Origin: Perkinsus marinus ATCC 50983
Taxonomy: Eukaryota; Perkinsozoa; Perkinsida; Perkinsidae
Direction: 5' to 3'
Length of the DNA: 41,911 nucleotides
Assembly (NCBI RefSeq): GCF_000006405.1
Contig: NW_003216480.1
Location: 17,120 to 59,030, forward strand
The notes under the pieces are model-generated. The model worked only from the letters and a program-made list of their open reading frames with translations, had not been told where the DNA came from and made no database searches. The position numbers were made by a program, and so were the translations under genes. Below are positions 30,723 to 41,068 of this stretch, piece by piece. Numbering within the stretch: the first letter of the stretch is position 1; every line of letters begins with the position of its first letter.

Positions 30723-30929
30723 TTCCTCTCTTGCACAGTGCAAGTTGCACTTACGTTTTTGAGTATTGCGTTAGTTACTGACTGGGATTGGCTTAGTCAC
30801 ATTCTCGAGAGAATGACCTCAATTTCAGAGGCACTACGGGAAACTAAACGGATGAACCCAGAGTTATAGCAACAGAAAAGAGATAAGAGATCGAAATTCG
30901 TTGGTTATCACCGAGCCCCGAGTGCACCA

Positions 30930-32282
30930 TCGGAATTTCGAACCCTTGATTGAGCACCTCAATTGGCGGTTAGCAACTTCCGTCATCGTTTCACGTTCCA
31001 CCTTGCACTCCACTACGTACCAGGAGGCCCTATTGGACGACCCCAGGTTTTCACTGTAATCGACAGGAGTCTACGCTTGCGCCGTACGTGATCGTTGAGC
31101 ATGTGCTGCAGAAGGCTTTCTACTTCTCTCTGAGGGATTTCCGATGAGAATCTGGTAGCCTCTCCGAGATTAGAATCCACGACCTTCTGGTAGCCAGTAC
31201 CACCGTTAGCACTGCATGAATTAGTGAGTTAACCAGTGGAGCCGTTCTGCAGAACTGTTCAGAACAATGATAGGCTATATCATATAGCATGAAATGTTGT
31301 TCAGCTAAAGAGTTGAGTCAAAAGAATCCCTGGTCTGTCTCTAGTCTACCACTAGTAAGAAGTGGTAGAAAGAATACACTGCCCATAATCGAACCAGGAT
31401 CGTCCAAGTGATCATCTTTATTCTTAACCACCAGAGCAAATATTCTACTGAAATATGAAATGTGTTAAAGCCTCTGTTGCTCGGCATTGCGGAGCGAGCA
31501 AACCGAGCGGAGCATATACCGCAACAACAGGCACTTTCGCGTTGTACGGGCATGCGTGCGTGCAGAATTATTCTGGCTTAACTACGAAGCATGGGAGGCT
31601 ATCAGATAGATCAAACGACTCCTCTATATGCAGAGGTGTTGGGAAAAATCGGAAAACTAGATCATGCGAACAACTCGAAGAGATATGCACGAAAAGCTTT
31701 AACGATGGAAAAATGTCCTACCCGGAGATCGAACCGGGGACCTATGTAGAATTCATTGATTGAGTCCTTGGACGTGGATTCATTGAGCTCCGCCCCCTCG
31801 TCACGAAGACCTAGTTAAGTACCTACTATTAGTCCCAAAACTCAGTAACCAGTGTTCCTATTCGGTCTTGTAGCAATTTTCACTGTATCGCCCACATCCG
31901 AAGCCTGCTTCAAGTGCTGAACCTAATGTAACACTAAAAAAGTAATGAGAGAATATGGAAATATACTCTACTTCAAATCGAACCCGGATTACTGGCAAGA
32001 CATTCTACTCCACTAGCTATTACACCGAACGCCCTACATGGAATTAAAGTGTGTGCTAGAGTCGCCGGTTGTTTGGACCTACCGTACCTACCGTTATTGC
32101 CGCACCAGGACCTACAAGAGACTCTTCCTACCCACTGCTGCAGCATTGATCGCTATATCACCCGTATTCGAAACCTACCCCGAGTACTGAGACCAACGGT
32201 AACTCATGCCTCTACCAGGAGTCGAACCTGGAACCCCCGAACAGACGCGCGCGACCTTAACTTACTAGACTAACCCGACCAG
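30930..32282 (-). repeat. Cluster of degenerate tRNA-like (SINE-like) sequences
   Basis: On the minus strand the T-loop/B-box motif GGTTCGA recurs at about 32221, 31977, 31729, 31394 and 30947. The unit at 32202-32282 has a good A-box-like TTAGTCTAGTAAGTTAAGG and a perfect T-stem (CCAGG TTCGACT CCTGG). The unit at 31960-32037 has a D-arm-like TAATAGCTAGTGG. The unit at 31712-31770 has a T-arm stem CCCGG/CCGGG, then GGACA and a T5 run. None closes a full acceptor stem, so these are not functional tRNAs. Two units share a downstream tail (ACTCGGGGTAGGTTTCGAAT versus ACTTGAAGCAGGCTTCGGAT, then GGGTGATATAG or GGGCGATACAG), which supports a tRNA-derived SINE family. Confidence 0.6.
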
Positions 32283-32298
32283 CAGTCCGACTGCTGGT
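32278..32298. repeat. 9-bp hairpin
   Basis: ACCAGCAGT, loop CCG, then ACTGCTGGT. It immediately follows the 5' end of the minus-strand tRNA-like unit. Confidence 0.7.
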
Positions 32299-32818
32299 GC
32301 TACTCCTGTCCATCCAACCTGGCCAGTATCATCGGGTGGATCAAAAGGCTGATAACTTTTATACAATTTATAAACTAAAAAAATAAGATCGTCATTGTAC
32401 TCAGCTCGCCGAGTGGAGTCGATTGGTACCAGTTTCAGGCCGATACCATGACTAGTTATCGAAATCGATGTCTCGTTCCGACATTTTTGGAGAGAGATGA
32501 ATTGGTATTAGATGCGCGGCTGGAGCCCCTACCCCACCGCGCCGGGTGTGGCGGCGGCGGAGCGAAACAAAATGGTTGTGACCACGACTGAACGCAACAG
32601 CTCCCGGCGAGAGGCAGGCTTCCTCCTCTGCAATTGAAGTCTCATTGAGGGTGAAAATAATAGTACGATTAATGTGCTCTGTACATGGCAATGGGTATTA
32701 TTATACATAGAACGGTTAGGCTGTGGAGAGCGTTCAGGAAAGTAGCTGTAGAGGCAGTGAACAGATGAAAACATCTAATTGTGAAAGGATGCAAGTGATG
32801 ATGAGGAAAAGGAGAATC

Positions 32819-33639
32819 CTAGAAGGTACTCTGAGCTTGACCAGACTCGGTCTTCCACTCCTCCAAGTCTTTCCAGTTTCCACCCCATGTACCAAAGTAA
32901 TGCCATCGACGATCCTTGTTATAGTCACAGAACCACCACTTCCCTCGCTCCTCATACCACTTGTAGTTCCAGCTTGCGTCCTCATCGAAGGTGTCACTTC
33001 GGGCATCACAATCATCATCACCATCATCGCTATTACTGTAGCCTCCCTCTGTGGGGGCACTGCCACCAACCCCATTAGTCGTGGAGGAATCGTCTCCAAG
33101 TATTCCGGCAGCGGCGGAGCGAAGCAAGTTGACAATCACCGGGTTAACACTTATCTCGCCAGGCCGATGCGGCTGCCGACAGAAGGGGCACATCAAGCGC
33201 CCAAAACCCCGGGTCTCCCCTAAGGAGGCTATGCATTCAGCACAGAGGTTATGGCCACACACGCCCAGTACCTGACAATGCAGAGATACTCATAGGACAC
33301 CTTACATCAGGACGTCTTTGTAGGTCAAAGACGCCCTGATGTGAGGTGTTCTATGGAATAGGTCCCAGATCGTAAAAAACAGATTAGAAGCTTGAGAATC
33401 ACCAAACCTTAATGGAGGATTTTTCGTATCACGTGGTTCTCTAGGCTTCGTCACTGACGAAACCTCGAGAACCACGTCGCCCAAGGAAGGAGACCCTATT
33501 TCACCATGCTGGCAGGGGAGAAGGAAGAGGCCGCATCTTCTACTCACTACGAACCTACCTTAGGTACATGGTTTTGAAGGTCGAAGTTGGTCGAGCAGTA
33601 CTCGCAAAGTAAATCGCTATCGTAATAGGAGTCCGACAT
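32819..33639 (-). CDS. RING-finger protein (putative E3 ubiquitin ligase)
   Basis: Two exons (complement of 33559-33639 and 32819-33271) give 177 aa. Exon 1 supplies LCEYCSTNFDLQNHVPK and exon 2 continues VLGVCGHNLCAECIASL, then LMCPFCRQPH. Together they form a complete C3HC4 RING with C-x2-C, C-x-H-x2-C-x2-C and C-x2-C pairs. This domain binds E2 ubiquitin-conjugating enzymes. After it come a short helix, an acidic Ser/Asp linker (NSDDGDDDCDARSDTFDEDA) and an aromatic end rich in Trp and Tyr (WNYKWYEERGKWWFCDYN, RRWHYFGTWGGNW), which may be a small binding module. The intron is 287 nt, six times the local norm, because it holds two long hairpins. The substrate is unknown. Confidence 0.85.
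33294..33352. repeat. 27-bp near-perfect inverted repeat inside the RING-gene intron
   Basis: Arms 33294-33320 and 33326-33352 match at 24 of 27 positions around a 5-nt loop (TAGGT). The outer ends are AGGACACC and GGTGTTCT. It overlaps no exon in the preferred gene model. Confidence 0.93.
33431..33477. repeat. 22-bp near-perfect inverted repeat inside the RING-gene intron
   Basis: Arms 33431-33452 (ACGTGGTTCTCTAGGCTTCG and 2 more bases) and 33456-33477 match except at two positions around a 3-nt loop. It is paired with the hairpin 78 bp away. Confidence 0.92.
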
Positions 33640-33743
33640 TCCCTACAATACTACTGACAGCACCAACATGAGGATCTCCATCACAGCGACAACGCAACGG
33701 CTGACAACAGACGGGCAAAGCATCCCAGTCGGCATGGAAATGG

Positions 33744-36700
33744 TCATGTATGCTCGGGTAGGCCGAGACTTTTCAAGTGTCCTATGCTAAGTAAGAGCCT
33801 CTCCTCTTCCCCCTTCAGCTCCCCTGCCCTGTGATAATCCTCTAGAGCCACAGCCCTTCCCTTCTCCTCTCGAACAGCCAACAGCCTCTCCTCCTCCCAT
33901 GTAAGCCTCTTGCTCAGGCCCTTCACCTCCTCATTCAGCCTGTCAAGGTCCGCCTTAGCACCCTCTACAGCCACGTGTTCCATCAGTGCCGCCACGTCCG
34001 TTCCATAACTTATGTTATACCCACGCTCAGTCGTCTCCAGCTCAGGGCTGTGTTGCAGCCACAACACTATGTCCCTCAGCGGTTCCTCCTCATCCTCACC
34101 AAGACAAAGGGCCAGGAAGGTTATAACCTCATTAGCCTTCACGCGACTAGAGTGTTGCCTCAACACGATGGCCTGTGTGATCGGTAGCAGACCGACTAGA
34201 GTCTCGGGCACGACATCCAGAATATCGTCATGGCTAATATCATCCTCCTCCAGCCCCTCCCCTACTGCCTCTTCTGATACCTCCACCACTGTTCTGATGA
34301 CCCCAAGGGGCCCTTCCAGCAGTGCTCTTCCTTCCAACCCCAAGCTTGCATCATAGGCCTCACTGTGGGATAGCATGGCGAGCACCAAAGGCGTACATTC
34401 CCGATAGTTCCACAGGAGAAGAGCAGCCACCCCTTCTGACAACAACCCAGCTATCTCCTCCCCCCTGGGCCGACCGTTAGCTGCAGCCTTTATGCTCTTC
34501 CGTAGAGCCTCCTCGAGCTTCTCGGCAGTGAAGGCCGGTATACTGTAGAGGTAAGGGCAGACATTGCAGATGGACGCCGCCAGGGCCATCGAGGCATCGG
34601 GCATGTAGGGCATGAACCGGAGTGAGGCCACTACTAGTACGTCCAACAGGGACCCCCCTTCGAATGGGGCCAACGATATCATCCCCCCCTCACTCAGCCT
34701 CCTAGCATGAATCTTGCTGAACTCGCATTTCCTCAACGCTACGACACTCCCTCTATCCTCAGTTATGATGACCAATAACCCCACCAGCGCAGGAAGCAGC
34801 GTCCTATACCCCTCCGAGGGGGACCCCTCTAGCAGCGCATCTGCCACCTTCCGAGGGATCCGACTCTCGTCATGCCCTTCCTCCTCTTCGCCAGCCTCAG
34901 CTAGTGCCTTCACAATGCGGTTGATGAGTCCTACGACGGGCAAGAACAACCTCGCGGGCGATGGTGAGGCATTCCCCTGCTCCAACCTAACGATCGAAGC
35001 CAGCCCAGACCATCCAGCATCCAAATGCTCACCCGTCCGGAGGCCCCCGTGGCTGCCTAGTATAAGGGAATACTCCACGGTAGAAGCCCTCGCACTGCGA
35101 CAGTAGCAGCCACGATAAGACCACTGCCTCCGAGGAAAAGGTGCATGCCTGAAGAGCTGAAAAATACCACCCCATGGACGGTGCCCATCCTATCACCTCT
35201 GATGCCTTCCATAGCGAGGCGCCATCGCCCTGGCCAGCTATGACCTCGTCTTCGCTCTCCAAGGCTGCTAGAAGGGCTGTCCATAGATCCTCCCCCCTCG
35301 TCGGATCAACAGCCAGTACCTCATTCATGGCCCTTACCAGAGGAGCCACCCTCGGCCCACCAAAGCGGCGAGCCTCCCCGAGCTGAGGACTGTACGAGAC
35401 AAGCCCATCGGCAGCTTCACCATCATCATCAGTAGGGCCCGTGTCCATGAGGACAAGAGCTACCCGTGTCACCATTGCCGCGACCTCCCCTATAGCACAC
35501 TCCCTTCCTTCCGCCGCAACAGCGGTATGATTATCCACTAGAAGGGTGAGGAAACAATGAGCAAAGCGTCCCAGGACGACTCCGCTTCCTTCCCCGGCGG
35601 GACTCTCCAGTGGACAACAATGAAGGGATATTAGCAGGAAGCTACGACAGAGGGACATCAACAGGCTTGCAACGTCTCCTTCATAGTCTTCAATGAGATC
35701 GGGTGTCCCCAGGGGCCAGGCAACCGCACTGAAGATGGCACTCCTCACCAGTGTTGGAAGAATATATGTTTGCTTTCCTCAGCTGAGCTCAGGGGTCTCG
35801 TCACTCATCATAGGGTCCATATACGAAATGGGGTAGAAGTGTAGATAAACCAGCAAGAACCTCCCAAAACTTTCTCAGAATTCTCATATTGTCACCGACA
35901 CATGTAGTCGATTATGTGCATATTTTCCCGAGCTGCTCCTCACAGCTACACCCGCCCCCTCCCTACTACTTAGGGTCCTCTCCAGAAAGTTCCACCAGCC
36001 CCTCACTAGTCATCACATTCAGGATCGCCATCAGAGCCTGGCTGACCATGCCGGGGGCCATCCTCTCTGGTCTCGAACACACAAGGACGACGAGAAGTGT
36101 CGCCTGAGGACCACCAACCCCTTCTCTCTGCAGTGGCTACGCTCCCATTACGAAGCCACCAATCCTATCTAGGACCTCCATCTCTGCCAAGCCCTCTACC
36201 TTCCATACCCCATCTAGGGCCTCGATGCATCGCCGGATAGCAGCATGGAGGGTCTCTAGGAGGGCAGGCATGAGTCTATACCATAGCAGCGACAGAGCCC
36301 CACCATCGTCCGCCCTAGCGATGGCCTGCCGCAGCGTGTGTGTTGCTGGAGGGTATTGCCTGATGGTACCACTGAAGTCGCTGAGGGAGGTGAAGATGAT
36401 CTCTACAGTGGAGGCGGGGATGCTGTCCTAAAAAGCGACTTCAACGCTCCCGAAGACAGCCCCCGTGTAGTGTTGACAGACCAAATACTACCAACACTGC
36501 GGCCTCCTACACAGTAGTACCATGGTTGTTCCGAGCTCTCGAGCTCCCAATATGAAGCTACTGAGGACCCTAAAGGCCTCCTCTGTCCGCTGCCTCAACA
36601 AGCCATCATTTTCCTTGTCATCCCCCTCATCGGATACAGCATCTACCTGCCTGCCTTGACCAAAGAGAAGACTCAACATATTCAGGTAAACACTGAGCCG

Positions 36701-36770
36701 AGTAGAGTAACATGGTCCAGAACCCAACAAAGGGAGGATAGGGCGTGATTAAACTCCCAACGGCGACAAG
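33744..36770 (-). CDS. Large helical-repeat-like protein with C-terminal UVR-like coiled coil
   Basis: Minus-strand exons: 36521 to about 36770, 36152-36427, 35970-36103, about 35100-35740 and 33744 to about 35070; the junction near 35080 is unresolved and the 5' end unknown. The protein (about 860 aa) is Leu/Ala/Val-rich and almost wholly helical, with stretches such as LLPALVGLLVIITEDRGSVV, ALRCLG-free ARM/HEAT-like pairs and acidic loops (AGEEEEGHDE, GEGLEEDDI). The C-terminus has LDRLNEEVKGLSKRLTWEEE, then VALEDYHRAGELKGEEERLL, which resembles a UVR motif (A...EDY..A..L......L). I do not recognise the family; importin-like or condensin-like scaffolds share this look. A MITE with perfect target duplication lies in one intron. 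Codon use is Leu/Glu-rich with many CTC/GAG. Confidence 0.6.
35749..35935 (-). mobile_element. hAT-like MITE, copy 2 (intronic, perfect 8-bp TSD)
   Basis: A 187-bp element with one end CAGTGTTGGAA and the other TTTTCCCGAGCTG (diverged inverted repeat), flanked by perfect 8-bp duplications CTCCTCAC at 35741-35748 and 35936-35943. Its interior blocks (TCAGCTGAG, TCTCAGAATTCTCATATTGT) match the other two copies. It lies in an intron (about 35741-35969) of the large minus-strand gene, directly at the 3' splice site: the duplicated octamer reads GTGAGGAG on the coding strand. Confidence 0.93.
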
Positions 36771-37410
36771 GTAAAACCATCTAGGCAATCTCGTCGAACA
36801 TGACTACTAAGTTCTCTTCCAATCTCCATCTCCTGCACAGTAGAACTACTAGCTGTTGTTCGCTCCTCGCCAACCATCATCAGACCATGGAGTCAATGCT
36901 TCCAAACTACTGTCACGACACGACACTTGTTATTACACATCACGAATTATAATCCCAAACTCAGAGGCAATGTGTTTGTTTCACTTTACTTTCTCAAGAA
37001 TCATGATCAACTCCAGAACCCAGTTCTCACAACCTACCAGCATCACCGAGGTAAAGGCTCAATCAAAAGTAACGATGCATTTATCATTTTCCAGACTTCC
37101 CCAGTATCCTCACAAAACTCGACTAAATACACATTATTGCGTAGAGAAACTGCGTCCCAATAACGTGTCGTCACGACACAAAGATTTAGGGAGGACCAGA
37201 AGAATATTAAGACACAAGTAACTGACGAGACCGCCTGGCCGCCTTCCCTCAGACGTAGAGGGAGGCCAGCATTCATCAACATGAATAGGTAAACCGAGAG
37301 CAATTGCAGTAGTAGTGGTAGTAACAACAGCACGTACAACAGAGTTTATATATTATATAAATACTAGGAACAAATCGGATTGTTGTTGTTGTTGCACTGA
37401 CAATAAGTGC
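36771..37410. other. Intergenic region between helical-repeat and WS/DGAT genes
   Basis: Plus frames 36856-37221 and 36927-37163 exist but show no recognised content. Upstream exons of the large helical gene and the 3' UTR of the WS/DGAT gene should both fall here. Confidence 0.35.
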
Positions 37411-39481
37411 TTACAGCTGAACATCGGTAATACCAAGACGCTTGCCCAGGTCCAAGAGCTCTTCACGGTAATAGCCTTCGAACTTATCATAATCTGTCAC
37501 CACGTTGGGATCAACAGTAGTGTTGAAGTAAAACTGGCCATTATATGACATCACAATCACTTGCTCCACAAGTGTGAGGAATATAGGATAGATAGCCTCT
37601 ATCTGCTTGCCGCCAATACAGCACGGCTGGGTAGGACCAGGAACATTAGAGAAGATAGCAGTGTGTCTTGAGTAGATGGCTCGAGTAGCCTCTTGAGCCT
37701 TTCTCAGAGGATACAACGGCATAAGTTTGTTGCTGATGAAATTAGACGTGGTAGAATCCAACGACTTCTTAAGACGATTCATCGCGCCATCAGTTTCCTC
37801 TAGTCGCGCCAGGGGACCATCAGCTCGAATAGCCTGACGAAGCAACACAGATAACTGTTATGATAACAAGAACATCATCCCTTACTTTGCTCAGGTCCGC
37901 ACTGGCGAACGACCAGTTGTTGCCCAGTCTATCTCCCTCAGGTGGGGGGTTGGGACCAAAATCAATTGGAGCCCCAACGGGTATAAGGATCCTCATAATG
38001 GTGTTGTTATCAACAGCAGCACTACCATATCTCCGCATAGCGCCAACCATAGCACCCAATAGCACATCGTTAACAGTAATCTAAGCGATAACTAGTAAAC
38101 AATACTAATGATATATTAAATTTGAATATAATAAATTATGTATTATAAACTAATGATAAAAACTTTATTAGGAACTTAACCAATACGATATTATGACCTT
38201 TATTGTCTATATTACAACATACCACTCCCCACTCAAGTGCATCCAAGTGCAACGAAGGCTTACCTTGCCAGGCGCCTTATTTTTGATGGCCTTCACGTAA
38301 TCAACAGAGAAAGGCTTGAAACAAATCGACTTGCGGTCGCCGCTGTACTTCATATCGCCGGATCGATGAGAGAGAGGAGCGTTGAACCCAAAGGAGGTCT
38401 CGAGAGGCAGACTACCCTCGCGCATGTTCGAGACGAATGAACGGACCTGTTGAGAGAGCGGATGAAGGCAATTGCCAAACTCAACGGTTGTATTACCCAT
38501 TCCAGACAGTAAAGAATGTTGAAGAAGAACTTCTTGATAGGACCGAAAACTACCGGCTTTTTAGCCTTGTAGTTGACGAAGGTGACAGGCTCTCCATCGG
38601 GAGTAGTCGCAACCTTGTCTAGCAGTTGAACCTTGAACACTCAGTATTCTACCGAGGCATCAGCATCCAAGAGAGCTTACCAAAGTGAGGCCGTCCGCCA
38701 CTGTGTGGTGGCATCGGAAAACAACACAGTTCTTCTGTTGAGCTCCTACAGCAGCTGGTAGGAAATGTACTTGCCATAAAGGCTTATCACTGGGTAAATC
38801 CTCGTTGATTATCTACACCCAAAAGTTCCTTCAAAAGCACTACAGATACACGACTAGTCCTCACCTTGTCGACTTCAGTGTCCAACTCTTGACGGTCCTT
38901 AACAGGATCATGAGTGAAGACATGGTCGGCCAAGTCAACATCAACCATCTTCCAACCATGGCACTTCACATCGGGCACAGCCGAGAAGCGGACGAATGAG
39001 AGCAACTGAACAAGATAGAGAGAGATTAGTGGATACCTCTACTGACCCTCAGGCACTTACATTCTCCTTCACAAGCTTCTCAACAGCGCTGTCGTCCGGA
39101 AGATCGGCCTTGAAAAAGACTTCACAGTTGATGACGTTACAGGCCGGCCTTATGTTGGACTCCTTTGGGAAACAATCACTCATGTACATGTGCTCCTCCA
39201 TCCACGACAAACCCCTAATACCAGAACCTAGGAACAACAACGTATGATGATACTTCTCAACCTAGAAAGGGGTATATCGGTGTTAGCCTACTATTTCCTT
39301 CTTTCGAACGAGTCAACCTGTTATGAAGTATCCTGCCCAGTACGAGGGCCAGCAGAGTGACTACAGTAGCTGCAAGCAGGAAGGAATAATCGTCGAATAC
39401 CATAGGTGAGCAGCGGGCGTTTACAAATCTACCAGCGATAAAATTTTCGGCCCGCACAGTTTCGATAACTGTTGATAACAT
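37411..39481 (-). CDS. WS/DGAT-type acyltransferase (wax ester synthase/diacylglycerol acyltransferase)
   Basis: Eight exons (complement of 39344-39481, 39061-39261, 38865-39005, 38681-38812, 38497-38631, 38264-38446, 37886-38080 and 37411-37833) all have phase-0 boundaries and give 515 aa. An N-terminal membrane helix (residues about 33-46) starts the protein. HHTVADG at about residues 195-201 is the HHxxxDG catalytic motif of bifunctional WS/DGAT enzymes. NDVLLGAMVGAMRRYG, GDRLGNNWSF and the C-terminal FSNVPGP and MSYNGQFYF blocks match the WSD1 C-terminal domain. The enzyme joins an acyl-CoA to a fatty alcohol or diacylglycerol at the ER, making wax esters or triacylglycerol stores. The intron 38081-38263 is 183 nt and AT-rich, unlike the 48-56 nt neighbours. 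Confidence 0.92.
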
Positions 39482-40311
39482 GCTCACTGTTTACCGATTA
39501 TACCATACCCAAAATGTCCTCGACCATCACAGAGTATCTTCAGCTGGTCTCATCACAGGAAGTTTAGCCTAAGCCATGATCTTGCTAGCCTGACTTAGCG
39601 ATTAAACACGAGAAAAATTCTCCGAAGTCTATTAAACTTCGCGCACTTTCATCACAAGTAAGATTTTCGTTTCAAGGTTCGCTTATACATGCGAAGTTCT
39701 CCATTAGCACTTCGCAGCTCTCCTGTCTTTGGATGGCCCGCAGGGATGTAAGCCAGAGTAGGATTACCACTGGGGTGGCCGATACTATACCGGAGCCGAA
39801 GGGTTATACTAGGATCAGGCCGATGAAGCTCCTTCCTGGTCGAGCTGGGCTTAGTACTTTTATGACTCATATAATAGCAATGATCACCAGATGTACTATT
39901 AGAGCGGGCGTGGCCGTTGGGGATAGGCATACCTCTGCGGGTAGCGGTGCATATTATCCTTATCTAGCCGTATAATAGTTCGTGGAAAAGATGTGAGAAA
40001 TATTAATACTATTAATATTCAATATTTTTATCCTATTAATTTAATAGGATTTCTTACCTCTCTCGTAACTCGACGGACCATGCTATACAAATGGTAGGTA
40101 GTACTGGAATTACGTCAATACCTGCTTCGTCCGCTGAGGGATCTTAATATATCACATACACGTAGTGGTGGCTCTATTCAAAGCACACACGCCCTCTCTT
40201 CTCGACTGAGTTGTAGCCGATCACGTAGTACGTTTCCTCCTACCATTGCTGTCCCATATAGCCCTAATCTGGTCGAACAGTTGAGTTTCTTCTTTTTTCT
40301 CCCGCTTTTCT
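39482..40311. other. Divergent intergenic region with paired AT-rich hairpins
   Basis: It lies between the WS/DGAT start and the first Cys-rich gene. Frames at 39652-39975 on both strands have no recognisable content. Two adjacent hairpins lie at 39999-40050. A short CT-rich tract (TTCTTCTTTTTTCTCCCGCTTTTC type) directly precedes ATG 40312 and could serve as a splice-leader acceptor tract or promoter element. Confidence 0.4.
39999..40050. repeat. Pair of adjacent 10-bp perfect hairpins
   Basis: AATATTAATA-C-TATTAATATT at 39999-40019 and ATCCTATTAA-T-TTAATAGGAT at 40030-40050 are both perfect with one central base. They are AT-rich, so chance is less easily excluded than for the GC-balanced hairpins. 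Confidence 0.8.
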
Positions 40312-40816
40312 ATGATAACCGTGTCGGTTCAAGTACCCCAAGGGGCTACTGGTGGCAGCACCATCCAAATCATCGATCCTACATCCGGCAGACCATTCCA
40401 GGTCCAAGTCCCAGCCGGCCTAAATCCAGGGGACACCTTCAATGTCGATGTACTACAATCATTTCCTCACACAATACTACCATCGTCACTCCTCAGCTTG
40501 GGCCGACCATCGTACAAGGCAAGCCTGTTAGTGGTCCTGATCAAGGCTACGGTGGGCCGTAATAACAACCACTACTGCTGTATAGCACGAGGTCACTCTG
40601 TCTCAACTTGCAGGCACCATTCGACCCAGGCCCCTCCCCAAACTGTCATCATCAACAGTGGCCCTGCCCAGAGCCCAAGCGCCGCAGATGCCGCTGGCTC
40701 TGCCGCTTGCTGTGCATGGTGTGCAAGTAGGATACCACTAAGCCGCTTAGTAGCTCTCCAGCGATCCTTTGTCAGGTATGCTAGCATGCTGTGCCCTCGG
40801 TCAGGCATGTGGCTAG
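40312..40816 (+). CDS. Small Cys-rich protein, tandem paralogue 1
   Basis: Four exons (40312-40449, 40497-40551, 40592-40726 and 40776-40816) give 122 aa. The first exon encodes a compact beta-type domain: VQVPQGATGGSTIQIIDP, SGRPFQVQVPAGLNPGDTFN, with two VPxG..pG-type turns. A polar linker follows (HSTQAPPQTVIINSG), then an Ala/Cys-rich hydrophobic C-terminus (AACCAWCASMLACCALGQAC) that resembles a cysteine-rich transmembrane (CYSTM-like) end and could be palmitoylated or membrane-associated. The neighbour at 41069 has the same architecture and identical lengths for exons 1 and 4, so the pair arose by tandem gene duplication. I know no name for the N-terminal domain; similar VP-G-D-T-F motifs occur in other protists. 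Confidence 0.75.
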
Positions 40817-41068
40817 TCCCATTCGATTCCATTCGATTGCTGCTGTCGTCACCCCATAGCCGGCAACGACTCCCCCGTCATTATAGATTTTCTGTTCACT
40901 AAATTCTAGAGTAGCACTGTCTACATCCCCGTACGTGTGCTTTCCTTCATTCAACTCGTTCCGATCTAGTCACTCCTTTGTCGGGTTTGCTATTCTACCG
41001 AGAACAACTCCGGACCTTCTGGCTTAGTTTTGGCAGTTACTTGGTAGCATTTGGTTGATATCCTTATA

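Larger units (their letters stand above)
30723..32818. other. Gene-poor region with tRNA-like repeats
   Basis: No supported protein gene in about 2 kb; frames at 31341-31763 and 32049-32273 cover tRNA-like sequence. It carries the tRNA-like cluster (about 30930-32282) and a hairpin at 32278-32298. The last 500 bases before 32819 are probably 3' UTR of the RING gene. Confidence 0.5.

Noticed and set aside
32723-33223. 166-codon plus-strand frame
   Set aside because: It lies opposite the RING gene, whose cysteine pattern and splice sites are clear.
36461-36500. Two facing CAGTGTTGG-like ends 35 bp apart, possibly a MITE remnant
   Set aside because: There is no interior similarity to the family and no flanking duplication; it sits in an ordinary 93-nt intron and may be chance.
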